DNA from: Daucus carota subsp. sativus
Taxonomy: Eukaryota > Streptophyta > Magnoliopsida > Apiales > Apiaceae
Direction of reading: 5' to 3'
Assembly (NCBI RefSeq): GCF_001625215.2
Contig: NC_030387.2
Location: 8,336,501-8,400,500 of the forward strand
Length of the DNA: 64,000 nucleotides
Below, piece by piece: positions 11,932 through 23,434 of the stretch; position 1 is the first letter of the stretch, and every line of letters begins with the position of its first letter. Made by a program: the position numbers and the translations under genes. The notes beneath the pieces were generated by a model. The model searched no databases. It saw only the letters and a list, made by a program, of their open reading frames with translations, and was not told where the DNA came from.

Positions 11932-12004
11932 GCCCGTCTAGCTCAGTTGGTAGAGCGCAAGGCTCTTAACCTTGTGGTCGTGGGTTCGAGCCCCACGGTG
12001 GGCG
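11932..12004 (+). tRNA. tRNA-Lys(CUU)
   Basis: A second intact 73-nt tRNA-Lys gene, sequence-identical to 10077-10149, with the same CTCTTAA anticodon loop and internal A and B boxes. A long T run from about 12017 supplies the pol III terminator. It lies about 200 bp beyond the 3' end of the AAA-ATPase gene, which is on the other strand. Confidence 0.97.
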
Positions 12005-12207
12005 GCCTTCGGTTTGTTTTTTTTTTTTGATGAGGTTTTATTTTGTTGCATTATGGTGTATATATGCTATTAATTCACTTTGATAAATTTCCTCTAATCA
12101 TGAAAATATGCTTTTATTATTGGATACAGTATTCAACAAAACAGTCGTAACTGTACATCAGTACATGGAGAAGATTCTAGTACACCGTAATCCAAGTATC
12201 AGAATTT

Positions 12208-13840
12208 TCATTGCTGTTTCTTACCGTTTCTTCTATTCTTCTTGGTGTTCTTCTTCACTCTCCTTTTCTCAATTTTCTGGTCATTGCCTGCTCCATCAAG
12301 AATCATATCTACTACCTTTTCTCCTTCAACAGTTGCTTCACTAGTTGCAATCTTCTTGTCTTGAAGGAACTTGACAAGCCCCTTGAGGGAAACATCTGCT
12401 TCTTCACTCTTCATGAGTTGTTCTGCTATTTCTGCTGGAGTAGCTTCTACCTCTGCAACGAGTTTTTCAATCTCAGTGAACAACTTGTGATTGTTAATCC
12501 CTAGGTAATTGGAAACAAGTATCTTGAACCCACTGGGAGTACAATAAGACATGTGAATGTGCATGTCCATGCGACCAGGCCTCAACAATGCAGGGTCTAG
12601 TCTATCTTTGTGGTTTGTTGTGAACACGATGATTCTTTCATCTCCACAGCTTGACCAGAGCCCATCAATGAAATTCAGTAAGCCCGACAATGTCAACTGT
12701 CAAATCATGAATATCATTATGTCATACTAGTGTACCAGAGAATTCTTGAGATGACTAAACCTTTCAAGTGTTCCAACGAATACCAGGTACTTGGAACTTT
12801 GAAAGTATATATAGAAAATATATGATAAAATTTCATGTCAAGTGTTGAATTACCTTTTGGTTATTCTGGTCGTAATTCTCATCTAGTCGATCCTTCAACT
12901 CAATGCTGCAATCAATGTCTTCAATAACAAGAATAGATCGATTTGCAGTGGAGGCTAAGGTGTTTTTGAGGTCTGCATTGCGTTGGAGACTTGTGAGCTC
13001 TAGGTCATAAATGTCAAACTTTAGATAATTAGCCATGGCAGCAATCATGCTTGATTTTCCGGTGCCAGGGGGGCCATATAGCAGATAACCACGCTTCCAT
13101 GCTTTGCCAACTCTGCGGTAGTAATCTCTTCTTCTAACAAACCTGTCCAAGTCATCTATCACTTCCTTCTTTAGTGCTGGATCGAGTGCTAAAGTGTCAA
13201 AAGTGCAAGGATGGTTTAGTTCCGTGTCTCCATAATAGCTCCCCAGTGAGTAAAGCTTTACAACCTGGTTCTGTTCTTTAATACTTTTCCCCCTCTCCAT
13301 AACATGAGCTAGGTAAGATGTCAACACGACTTCCTTGTCCTTTCTGTTGAATCTGAGCTCAAATGATTTGCGTTCTACATGTTCAGAGGACAAAAGGTTG
13401 TCATAGTCGAAGCTTGTCTTCTGGGATTCAATGGATATCATCTCCCATGTAACTTGAATCCCCTCAAATACATCAACGATCTTTTCCCCTTTGTTCATAG
13501 AGAGTGAGATAGCAGTGTCTTGTGGTCCCTTAAAGGCCTTCAGTTGACCAACAGAAGGCGTGATTTTAGTGCGCAGGTACGCTTCAGATGACTCATAAAT
13601 CTGGTTCAGCGCTAGTCCTCTGTATTCATCAATGACAAGCGTGATTTGGGGCGAGAGCCGACTTCCCAGTAAGCCTCCGAGCTTAAACAATATCTTCTCT
13701 TGGACTCCTGCAGGTAAAATCTGGCTGCCTATGTTTTGGACATCACTGATAACTGTCCTAACAAGCATACTTGATGCAGCAAAAGTAGTGTATGCTGAAA
13801 ATACAGATGATGTCAAGGCTGCATTTATCAGTGAATACAT
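12208..13840 (-). CDS. BCS1-like AAA-ATPase (AAA-ATPase At3g50940-type)
   Basis: Two exons: 13840-12854 and 12696-12208, with a 157-bp GT..AG intron, giving 491 aa in one frame. An N-terminal membrane segment (about 10-30) and the plant AAA-ATPase stalk region precede the ATPase core. Walker A is GPPGTGKS at 256-263 and Walker B is ILVIEDID at 303-310. Exon 2 begins LTLSGLLNFIDGLW and holds sensor-1 FTTN (about 354) and the arginine-finger segment LRPGRMD (about 367). The C-terminal tail is lysine-rich. The family uses ATP hydrolysis for membrane-associated protein remodelling; plant members sit in mitochondria or the ER and several are stress- or pathogen-induced. The exact substrate is unknown. 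All catalytic motifs are intact. Confidence 0.93.
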
Positions 13841-15785
13841 GTTGCTCTTTTGGAAAGTATCTGCTGCTATGATATTAAAAACAACTTGTGAGCTTATAAG
13901 TTACTTATATGTCTCTCCTATATATAGTACATATGCAATCAGGTGTGGTATGAATATCTTTCAGTGTAAGCTTTTATGAATTGGTAGTGCATGATTGCAG
14001 TAACTAGTTTGCTCTGTAAGTTGTTTTTCTGAGATTAAATGGTCCTGCACTTGGTCAAATAGCTTCTCCAGCAATTATCTTCACTATTATCTTCTTGACT
14101 AATTCTTTCCCACATGGGGTCTCAAGAGAATGGTCAATGAATTTCAAGGATTCACACAGAATAATAACGTGACTACAAGCTTAAAGACCCCTCCCGATAT
14201 CAAGCCGCTTGTGTCATCTAAAAAGTTAAATTCTTTAAGGACCCGATTTATTTTGACGGAGAAATGAATCAAAATGATATAAAGAGGCACAAAATAAGAT
14301 AAATTGAATCAAAATGATATAAAGAGGCACAAAATAAGATAAATTGCGGGTCGCTTCAAAAAAATTCTATTTTCAAATATATGTTAGAAAAATTCATGAG
14401 TAAATTTGTTCTCAAAATTACTAAAAATAAGATTTTAGAAAAGATAAGGTAAGTTGTACTTCATCTGTACCTCTAATTTCTTTATGACTTTCTTTCACTA
14501 TTTGGCATTTATTTTATGATATATATGAGGTACAGTTTCATAATCTATTTTTAAAATTTATTTTTTTTATAAAATTTTAAACATTATTATATTTATAAAA
14601 ACAAAAAATTTAAAATAATTTATAAAATTATATATATCAAAAAGAATTGAGAGGATATAGATACTAATATGTATTTGATGTTTTTAATATTGTTATATAT
14701 TATTTAGAGATTGGGTGGATCTACTCTCTGTGTTGTATATATATATTTTCGGTGGTTGCATAATAGGAGCCCGTCCTTCTGGCGTCAAATGTTGAGATAT
14801 AAGCGGAAATGTATATTTTATACTCACTAATTCCCAACCTTACGATAGGAGTTTTATCTTTAATTTTCAACCTCCTGCTATGTGTCTTCTTTCTACTTAT
14901 AAACCCCTGACATATGCTTGGCAGGTGGCTTTCAGTGAGCTTTTTTCTTAGGTTATTATTGGTCTTTTATCCTTCTTGACGTTAAGGCCCAACACTATAG
15001 ACTTCAAGCCCACGGAGCAATTCATGTCTGATATAGAACTACTTCACGATTTTGATCATTATGATTACACAACTAAAGAGTTCCATGAACAATAGTAGCA
15101 TATCCCATGAATAATCGTAACATATGTATAGTATATTTAGCAAAAAAAACATATGTATAGTATAGTGCATATCATGTGCTACACAATTAGATTCTCATCC
15201 CAAGCACCAACATTGCAAGAGCAGACATGAGTTACCAATGCCCGGTCAGGACATATGGTAATCTACACGACTTTATAATCATTAGTAACAGGATCAAAAC
15301 TGATTCCCATACTAGAAGTCATATTGAAAACACTATCAAAATCAATTCCATACTGGAATTACTCATATTGAAAACACTTGTACAGATCAGTTGTGGGGTT
15401 CCATAATCCAATACATTATCCGCAAGGAAACAGAAAATCATCCTAGTTGTGATGGTTTGACCATTAATAAATCTCCAAATATTTAGAAAATTGATAGGGT
15501 GAGCTTCGGAGACAGGCAGGGCTATGGGGAACACCTAAAAATGAGACTTTTAGTATTAGATACGTGAAGTTGAGAAAATCAATGGAGAATCGTGGGCATT
15601 AGTTTTAAAAGCTGCATGGCTTACAAAACTACCAATTAATCGCGTCGTTTACACAAATTAAACCTTGTAAAATTACTATATGTCAATATATACTCATACT
15701 AAGTTTGTATGCGCCTGGCGAAGGCGGCTCCAACATACTGGAGGTCAAATTTGTTACATACTAAGCTTCCTAAATGATTCTTCTT
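13841..15785. other. Gene-free AT-rich spacer
   Basis: The part next to 13840 should hold the AAA-ATPase promoter and 5' UTR. A perfect 40-bp tandem duplication lies at 14266-14345. ACATATGTATAGTATA is repeated near 15119 and 15150. I see no gene. Confidence 0.55.
14266..14345. repeat. Perfect 40-bp tandem duplication
   Basis: Two identical head-to-tail 40-mers beginning GAATCAAAATGATATAAAG. A recent local slippage or duplication event. Confidence 0.95.
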
Positions 15786-15789
15786 ATAA

Positions 15790-17857
15790 TTTGTTACACA
15801 AAATATTCAGTCAAATTTTTAATCAAGTTCAGCTTCCATTTTCTTCTCTATAGATAACATAGTCAAACGTTCAACCTCTCATTGGACATAGTTAACCGAA
15901 AGTATTTTTTTATCTACTTCAACTTGGAGCAACTTCTCTCAACAGTAGCTACAGTAACGGGTATGCTCAGTATTATTCTATTCAAACACTTCAATTGGTT
16001 TGTTTAATTTATCTGGTAGTGACTTTCTCAGCAATTACAACTTCGGAGATAATTCAAGTCCATCAACATCAGAGCTATTATCATGTCCCAAAACATTCTC
16101 AAGAGTAGCACATATATTTTCTAAACTTTCATCATTTATACCTTTCAATCTGCCCAAACCAAATAAGAACCCAAAAATTTCTTCATATATTTTAAACTAC
16201 ATGAATCTTGTCTGAACTAAGAAACTGATATTATCAATCATAACTAGAAAAATATTGATTCAGAAATATTCTTCAACAAATTGAATTGGTTCATATTACG
16301 AAATTTATGAAAAGTGGGTTCAATTTCCAGTTTTGAAGAAATCTTTTTAGCTTGACTCTTTGCGGTTTCAAATTCACTTTTAATGTACTCTTCTAAAAAA
16401 GGATTAGACCTTGTAACAGACACACGCATTTTTCGACGACATTTATATCTTTACCTTGGAGAATATTCTTACTGACTTTTCTCACTTTTTCAAAATTTCG
16501 TACCAAATTACCAAGCTAATAATAAAATCAAACTTCTGAAATTCAAAATTTATCAAAGACTTTGCATCACTTCTTATGGTTGCGTCATTGTTGTGTTCTA
16601 CCATATGCAACAACGCTTCTCTTACTTGAGGAGTTTGAAATCGTAATGGCTTTACACTAGTAAGACGACTCTAGTAGTTTCATTAACTCACAGAATTCTA
16701 AGAAAGAACTCATCCACTGTTATTGGATTTGTAAAAACTTTAACACATCTCAACATAAGAGACATTTGTTCATCATGACTCACATCTGAAGTACATCAAG
16801 AATTACAGAAAAGTATTTTGCGTCTTCAACAATATTAATAAATTTGTTCTTGAACTCGTTGGTTGATAAAAGTATCATATCATTTTTAATATCATGACCA
16901 AGATAATGTAAATGATACGTCTAAGGTGTTCTTCCATTATAGGGTCAAATTCAGCAATCATTCGGATCATACTCATAAAAAATCCATTAGTTTGATCATC
17001 AAGTTTCTCATCACTCTCCTCTCAAAAAAAAATTCTCATTACTCTCGCGAAATGTCAAATCATTTCCGACTAGAGTTTTAACAACACGCATTATTTTTTC
17101 AAAACTTTTCTCTCCTTTTTTATGGCTATCTCATTAAAAGAATCAATTGCATTTTCTTTCTTCAACCTTGTTTCAGTCTCCACCCAATCAGTTAAACTAG
17201 GTGATCAGTACTATTTTCATGCTCATTAAGTGTAAAATATATATATTTTTCCAATCATTATACCCAGTAGTTGTTGTAGTTTAAGGACTTGATAGTTGAC
17301 AGAACACTTTTTTTTTTTAAATTAACACACAACAAAAGCAAAATACTTTGTCATTTTTCTAAGAATATATTAGCCATGGTCGATCCAGCTTTTCACCATT
17401 TCTCAAAGATCGAGTGTAATGCTTATTATTAAAATTTTTATTCATTGTATTAACAGGATATACATTTCATCTATAACATTTGGCGGTCCTTTTTTCACCA
17501 AAAAATCAATTATTTTTTTAACATATGTTTCTTCCAATTTCCTAGATGCAATAAATATCTAAATTTTCATTGTTTACATCCTAATTCCCGGTCACGAATG
17601 CTCTAGACTTCATCGGCCATGATTTAAATTATAGTTATCCACGATCACAGTTTCAGACAAAATCTGATTAGAAGATGTATTCAAATTGTCATCATTCACA
17701 ACTATACTTTCAGTATGCAAAGATTCATCAAGAATAATTGTAGGCTTCACAAACCTATTTATGGACCCTGTGGGAGATTTATGAGTTTTTCCTCTCTTTC
17801 TTTTCTTTTCCTTTTCTTTTCGGACTTCCAGATGCAAATTTTTTTTTTACCCGTCAT
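15790..17857 (-). pseudogene. hAT-superfamily transposase (ZMYM1-like, DUF4371) pseudogene
   Basis: Read on the minus strand through many frameshifts and stops. The N-terminus (ATG near 17857) reads KRKEKKRKRGKTHKSPTGS and NRFV. A TTF-type zinc-finger region gives FSSKHYTRSLRNGEKLDRPW (near 17390). The DUF4371-like core gives AKYFSVILD and VSHDEQMSLMLRCVKVF (near 16820-16700). Then come RLTSVKPLRFQTPQVREALL (near 16660) and NPFLEEYIKSEFETAKSQAK (near 16390). The C-terminal hAT dimerisation block gives IPVTVATVERSCSKLK and LTMSNERLN (near 15960-15860). No single open frame exceeds about 75 codons, so it is dead. Terminal repeats were not located with confidence. Confidence 0.85.
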
Positions 17858-18044
17858 ATTAAAACCCTAAGAATTAAAATTAAATCAAGTAATTGAACAA
17901 GAAAATATCAAGGGATTATACACATGAGCAGAGAAGTAAAGGTTTAGGCTGGGTAGTCTACTTAGAAATTATAAGAATCTCTACAGGTATTTTTTATCAA
18001 TCTGATGAATAGGATTTAAAGATAAATTGAGTTGATGGAATAAG
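17858..18044. other. Spacer between hAT pseudogene and retroelement
   Basis: A short region upstream of the decayed hAT start. It may contain the hAT 5' end, but no terminal repeat was recognised. Confidence 0.4.
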
Positions 18045-18059
18045 AAAGGAGGAGGTCTT

Positions 18060-18770
18060 TTCTCTTTTGTTTAACGGTCATCGGGGCTTCCACCGGATCT
18101 CTGCCGGTGGATAACCCCGAAATCTTTTATTTTCTTTGTGTTTTTAAAGTTTCCCTAAAATCTTCGATATTAGGTTAAGATTGGTCTGTTTTTTCTTAGG
18201 TTCTGGTATTAGTTTGTTTTTTCGGATCTAAGGATCCAAAGTCTTTTCCGATTTGGCCTTCTTTTCTTAGATCTCAATTCCACGGAGCTACGAATTTCTC
18301 ATTCTTACCAGTGATTTTGTTCTCGAAAGTGATCTGAGTTATCTTATTTTTGTGGATTGGTTCTTCAGATTTAAGGATTATCTTGGTTCAGCTACTATTT
18401 CATTTACGCAATCTAAAGTTGCTAGTTTGTCACGTTTAGCTCGCGTTGGTTTTGTTTTTTTTTCCTCACCGTTTGTTTGAGTTTTGTTATTTTCTCACCG
18501 TTTGTGTGAGTATGGTGCTTGATTTAGTAATAAAAATTGTTAGGGGATTGCATTCTCAGTTGATAGCTCAAACTGGTTATGGCGGAAGCGAAAGTAGCGA
18601 AGCATGTGTAGATATCATCTTCAAATCACGTGATTTTTTTCTCCAAGAAAGGATTAATCGGTGATTTTTCTGTATTTTGTTTTTTGTTTGTTCGACGCGA
18701 CTGTTTACGTAGATGCCGTATGTTTTTTTATTATTGAATTAACTCATTTATCAAAAAAGAAAAAAAAAAA
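18060..18770 (+). mobile_element. Poly-A retroelement (non-LTR or retrocopy), 711 bp
   Basis: It is flanked by the 15-bp direct repeat AAAGGAGGAGGTCTT (18045-18059 and 18771-18785) and ends in an A-rich tail, the signature of target-primed reverse transcription. A strong hairpin (18082-18119) lies 22 nt from the 5' end. The 72-codon open frame at 18446-18664 shows no recognisable domain. It is too long for a typical tRNA-derived SINE and no pol III A/B boxes were seen. It could be a short non-autonomous LINE or a retrocopied transcript. Confidence 0.75.
18082..18119 (+). other. Stem-loop at retroelement 5' end
   Basis: CGGGG..CCACCGG-ATCTCTG-CCGGTGG..CCCCG: 12 perfect Watson-Crick pairs in two helices separated by a small internal loop (CTT / ATAA). 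Confidence 0.8.
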
Positions 18771-19278
18771 AAAGGAGGAGGTCTTAGTATAAACGGGTGG
18801 CGAGAGATAAGTTTTCTTATTAATCTTATTTCACATTATCATATTATTTTTAAAATTGTTCTTTTATTTATCTGTCTTGATTAGGTTGTATTTGTACATT
18901 ATTCATTTTCACTTAATCTTAATTCCAATTTTAAATTTAAGAAGAAAAAGTTCGTCAAATTTTCGTGAAAGGGAAAATTAAACGAGATAAGCCGGGGTGA
19001 TTATGCCCCTATTTTGGCAACCAATATACGGAGAAAATAGTTTTTATTTTTCTTTAAAATATATTTTTTAATAATCTTTTTGTATATAAGTTGCTTGTAT
19101 GTTTAATACAGAAAAGTAATGAACAACAGATACGAACCAAAATAGAAAATGACGCTCCAGCTAGTATATAGATAGCCGGATTAAATTAATGGAAAAGCCG
19201 TCCATACCTTCCAAGCCCACCTAGTTATTATCGTCAAACCAACAATAAACAATTACCCTGTGTTAATTAAGAAAAATG

Positions 19279-19443
19279 TTTGGTGCACATAAATGGGCAC
19301 AAAATTTTGTACATAATGACATGTATTGGATTTTAACTGGAATGAGCTCCCTGTATTTGCATCAACCAACCAATTAAAACCCACCATATGCATTGCCATA
19401 TCATTATGTACAAAAATTTTGTACACAATTTTGTGCACCTGGC
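19279..19443. mobile_element. Small inverted-repeat MITE
   Basis: The left end GGTGCACATAAATGGGCAC...ACAAAATTTTGTACATAATGA pairs with the right end, whose complement reads GTGCACAAAATTGTG...ACAAAATTTTTGTACATAATGA. The ends are approximate and no clear target duplication was assigned. Confidence 0.6.
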
Positions 19444-19466
19444 ACTACTCGTTAATTAATCATGTA

Positions 19467-19717
19467 CTCCCTCTGTCCCATTTAATTCTATACGTTTCTT
19501 TTTAACTGCTCGACACGCATTTCAATGCTCTTATAAAATATAGTTCCGTAACTTCTTTTTGAGATTTTCTTTTTCTGTATAAAAATATAACATCCAAACT
19601 TTAATACAGAAAAGAAAAATTTTAAAAACAAATTGCACAACTACACTTTGCAGGAGCATTAAAGTCCGTGCCGCGTCCCCGTCCCCCAATGTATACAACT
19701 CAGGGGGACGGAGGGAG
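19467..19717. mobile_element. Stowaway-like MITE
   Basis: Termini CTCCCTCTGTCCC and GGGGGACGGAGGGAG lie inside TA duplications (19465-19466, 19718-19719). 251 bp. It lies about 165 bp upstream of the methyltransferase start codon and may contribute to that promoter. Confidence 0.88.
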
Positions 19718-19882
19718 TAATTTACACAAAACGCAAACAAACGCCACCTTTTGTTGCCTAGTTTGCATGCTATACCACATTTCCCCATTTCTCATCCCTA
19801 CTATCATCTCTCTCTCTCTCCCATCTCTCTCCATCTTTTTGGATCTTTATACACAACTATTAATCATGAAGTATTTGCAAAA

Positions 19883-20614
19883 ATGATGAAAGTGAATCAA
19901 ATAAAAAAATTCATACCCAAATGTTTACTTTTTTCTATTTTCTTGTCCATTATTCTCCTCTTTCTTATTTCTCTAAAATACAACTTTAAACCCGAAACTC
20001 CTCCCCAGACCGAAAATAAAGATATACGGATCAGACCCGGATATCCATCCTACGACTCCTACATTCAGCGTCAGCTTAACAAGACCCTTAACCCGAAATT
20101 GCGTGAAATATGGACGACCCGAGATTGGGACCGAAAAATACAAGTCTTTTCTATTTTTTTCGACAACTTGAAACGTGAAAATCTGTTAACAAACTCTTCG
20201 AAAGCTCTTTGTATTGGAGCTCGGGTCGGGCAAGAAGTGGAGGCTCTAAAACGGGTCGGAGTAACCGACTCGGTTGGCATTGACTTGGTACCGTACCCGC
20301 CACTTGTCATCGAGGGTGATTTTCATAACCAACCGTTTCATAACGAGACTTTTGATTTCGAGTTCTCTAACGTATTTGATCATGCATTATATCCTGACAA
20401 GTTTGTGGCGGAGATCGAACGGACGTTGAAGGCCGGGGGAATTTGCGTTCTACACGTGGCAGTTTCGAGACGGGCTGATAAGTACTCTGCAAACGATTTG
20501 TACAATGTTAGAGGACTTAAAGCATTGTTTCTGAGATCAGACTGTGTTCATGTTAGGAAAGTTGACGGGTTTGGGTTGGATACAGAAGTAGTTTTCAGAA
20601 AAAGGAATTCATGA
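19883..20614 (+). CDS. Membrane-anchored SAM-dependent methyltransferase-like protein
   Basis: Single exon, 243 aa. The frame is open further upstream, but the first ATG pair at 19883/19886 is the sensible start: it gives a short basic N-terminus followed by one hydrophobic anchor (about 13-34, CLLFSIFLSIILLFLISL) with a type II topology. The lumenal part has a Methyltransf_11-like fold: motif I ALCIGARVGQEVEALKRVG (about 113-131), the acidic strand VGIDLVPYPP (about 135-144), a GDFHNQPF loop, FDFEFSNVFDHAL, and motif III-like LKAGGICVLHVAV. Motif I has GARVG rather than the usual GxGxG. Plant relatives are annotated only as methyltransferase superfamily proteins, often Golgi-predicted. Substrate unknown. 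Confidence 0.85.
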   Translation: MMKVNQIKKFIPKCLLFSIFLSIILLFLISLKYNFKPETPPQTENKDIRIRPGYPSYDSYIQRQLNKTLNPKLREIWTTRDWDRKIQVFSIFFDNLKRENLLTNSSKALCIGARVGQEVEALKRVGVTDSVGIDLVPYPPLVIEGDFHNQPFHNETFDFEFSNVFDHALYPDKFVAEIERTLKAGGICVLHVAVSRRADKYSANDLYNVRGLKALFLRSDCVHVRKVDGFGLDTEVVFRKRNS

Positions 20615-20667
20615 GCTTGCTTTGTTTTATTTTTCATAGCATTTTTTTATTGGTATTATGGTTTTTA

Positions 20668-20957
20668 GGGCTGTTTCGCAAACCATGAGAAGCAGTTCTT
20701 CTGGTTTTTAGGGCTGTTTCGCAAACCATGAGAAGCACTTCTTCTCCAGAGAAGTTGGCTTGTGATTTTTTTAACCCGTTTGTGTAAAAAAACTAAAAAA
20801 GCAGAACCACGAAGTTACAAATGCTAGATTTTCTCTCAGAGTTCTGCTTCTTTTCCAAACACTTTAATCACTTACAAGTCTTAACTTGCTTCTAATTTCT
20901 AATTCACTTCTTTATTTTAATCAAGAAGCACTTTTTTTAAGCTAACCCAAACGGCCC
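20668..20957. mobile_element. Tourist-like MITE with duplicated left terminus
   Basis: Termini GGGCTGTTTCGCAAACC and AACCCAAACGGCCC lie within TTA target duplications, which suggests the PIF/Harbinger superfamily. The first 43 bp, including the terminal repeat, is tandemly duplicated (20660-20702 and 20703-20745, with one clear G/C difference). It lies just downstream of the methyltransferase gene. Confidence 0.7.
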
Positions 20958-20990
20958 TTAGTGTATCCATAGACACATACTAAACACTAA

Positions 20991-21453
20991 TGGGGTGTAT
21001 TCGATTGGGATTTTAATGGATTGTTTTTAGTTTATGGATTTTAATGGATTGTATAGGAATTTGATTTTATGCGGATTCTTGATAAAATGTCGCAGAGTTG
21101 ATAGGATTTAGGTACAATGCTTCAAAATCCCATTGATTTTAGTGGGATTTCAAAAAACTTAAAATACACTGAAGAATTCCACAAAATCCATCATTTTATG
21201 AAATCAAAAAAAATCCATCAGCATTTGAATACCATCAGATTTTAATAAATTTTAAACAATCCCAATTGAATACCATCGGATTTTAAAACATAATTTAAAA
21301 TCCCAATTGAATACCACCAGATTTTGTAGCATAATTTAAAATCCCAAATGAATACCTCAAGATTTTAATGGATTTCAAACAATCTCAATCGAATACCCTC
21401 GAATTTCATGAATGCAAAAAAATGCTTTAAAAACCCAATCCAATACACCCCTC
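20991..21453. mobile_element. Tourist-like MITE (intact relative of the Helitron target)
   Basis: Termini TGGGGTGTATTCGATTGGG and (complement of right end) GAGGGGTGTATTGGATTGGG are flanked by TAA. The interior is built from repeated ATTGAATACC / AAAATCCCAATTGAATACC segments. On the opposite strand it matches 444-655 plus 6975-7195 and so serves as an empty-site reference for the Helitron. Confidence 0.75.
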
Positions 21454-21947
21454 TAAATTCTATGCATTCAACTCATTTTGATGGACTCTACTTTTCAATA
21501 ATGATGAATTTCCCTGCATATACAAAATCTACACTAATCAAAATGACTTAGTTCTTAACAAGTGCTCATTAGCACACACAAGCCGTTCATACTAATATAA
21601 TCAGCCTCCTATAAACAAAGTTTTGAGCTTTCTAAAATGCCATTTGCAATTTGGGTCTTGCTCATTCATCTTAAAGCCGCTTGGTTACCTTTTGTTACGA
21701 CAGGCCTATGAGTCTCGGGTAAAAAGTAACTGAACACAATTCTGAACGACAGAATGTTAAAGGAAAGTTTACACTGTTCACATATCAACATCCCGTAAAA
21801 GACAATAATGTATCACACGTACTTGCATACCATTCGAGGAACTCACAAACCATTCAAGAACAAAAAATAGTTTTACCGTTTAAACTTCAACAGTTTCAAA
21901 ATTTGCTTATCTAAATGATGATTTAAACAAAACTGCCAAACCCCGAC
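21454..21947. other. Spacer, 3' side of the Lys-rich repeat gene
   Basis: It should contain the 3' UTR of the gene ending at 21948. No other gene or element recognised. Confidence 0.45.
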
Positions 21948-23395
21948 TCAAATTGCTTGACTGTCAGGAACGCAATCGACAGGCTGGCTTTCAGAATCTT
22001 CCACTTCGGGTTGTGATTCAGCTGTAAGTTTAGCTTTTTTGTATCGGCTTGAACTTCTGAGAATCATATCCATTGTCGTGTTTCTCAAGTTTGATCTGTC
22101 ATTAATGGTCATCAGTCATTAAAGATGTGCTACAGAAGCTCTTGGTAAGAGCAAGTAAAAGGACAGCATATATTATAGAAACTGAATTACAGTAGGCTGG
22201 ATATGCAAATGGACATCAACCTACTTGTAAGCGATGCGCAAAAAACAACACATGGTAATTCTTGATAAAAATGAACAAGTTGTTATTTTCAAAATTCATG
22301 ATAAAAAAAAAATATGCGACCATGTCTTGCAACAAACAGCAGTTGTGTAATGTACCAACAATAAATACAAGATCTGAGCTAACAGATATGACAAAAATAT
22401 TTAATTTGTAACAAGAAAAATGTTCCAAGTTAAGATGCAGCAATTAAGGGTTATTAAAGTGGCTACCGATCTCGTTAGAATGTCTCACCTATCTACCCGA
22501 TCTCCATGGAGACTCGTTTTAAACACTCAAAAGTCAAATACACTAAGGGGGGTGTCATGAGCCCGCATAATGGGGATCGGAACCTCAATCCAATGCATAA
22601 GTGTTTGGATAAGTTATTTGGTTCTATGGAATGGGAACCCCAATCCTTTTAGGTGATTAAATCATACCCTTCTCACCCCTTGGGTTTCCATACTATTTCC
22701 ATTCCCATACCCTCCCCATTGTCATTCCGGATTTTCATTCCCAACCATAATCCAAATGCCTCCTACATTAGTTCTATAAAAAAAATTAATAAAAAGAATA
22801 AAGGAATCCTAGTCACAAGATATAGAGCTTGTTTGCATGGGCTTAAAACCCGAGCTTTAAGTCATTTCTGATTTAAAACTGAAAACTGTCTGTTTGTTAA
22901 TAAGTCAGAAGTTGGCTTAAAGTCAGAAATAAGCTAGAAACTGACTTAAAACCAGAAGTTAGTTTGAGGTACTTTTTCAGTGATTTTATTTTTTTTGAAC
23001 CTTTTTCTTGATAAAAATTACCCATAAGTCATAAGTTACCCATAAATCACTTTATTTTTATTATTATATTCTTAATAACCCATAAGTCAAAAATACCCAA
23101 ACTGACATTTTAAACTCCCACCTTATCACATAAGTCACGTTAAGTTACAAGTCACGTTAAGTCATAAGTCATAAGCTCAGCAAAACAGGCTCATAGTGTT
23201 CTGCACGTGGCTTATGCGGAAACACGACAAAACAAATATATGAACGTAAATAATATTTTTTATTTAATTTTTCTTAACTCCTTAACCTTAGTTTGTTTTT
23301 ATACTTGATTTAGTGAACATCAAAGTCAAAAAACTCGAATTTCCTATGTCTCAAATCCCCATTTCTATTGACTTTTTATGGAAAATTTTAACAGA

Positions 23396-23434
<39 letters not shown>

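Larger units (their letters stand above)
18786..19882. other. Spacer and methyltransferase promoter region
   Basis: It contains an inverted-repeat MITE (19279-19443) and a Stowaway (19467-19717). A CT-rich leader (about 19807-19835) precedes the methyltransferase start. Nothing else recognised. Confidence 0.6.

Noticed and set aside
22545-22770. Possible MITE starting AAGGGGGGTGTCATGAGCC
   Set aside because: Similar words recur near 29283-29410, but the ends do not form convincing inverted repeats or a target duplication, so it was not listed.
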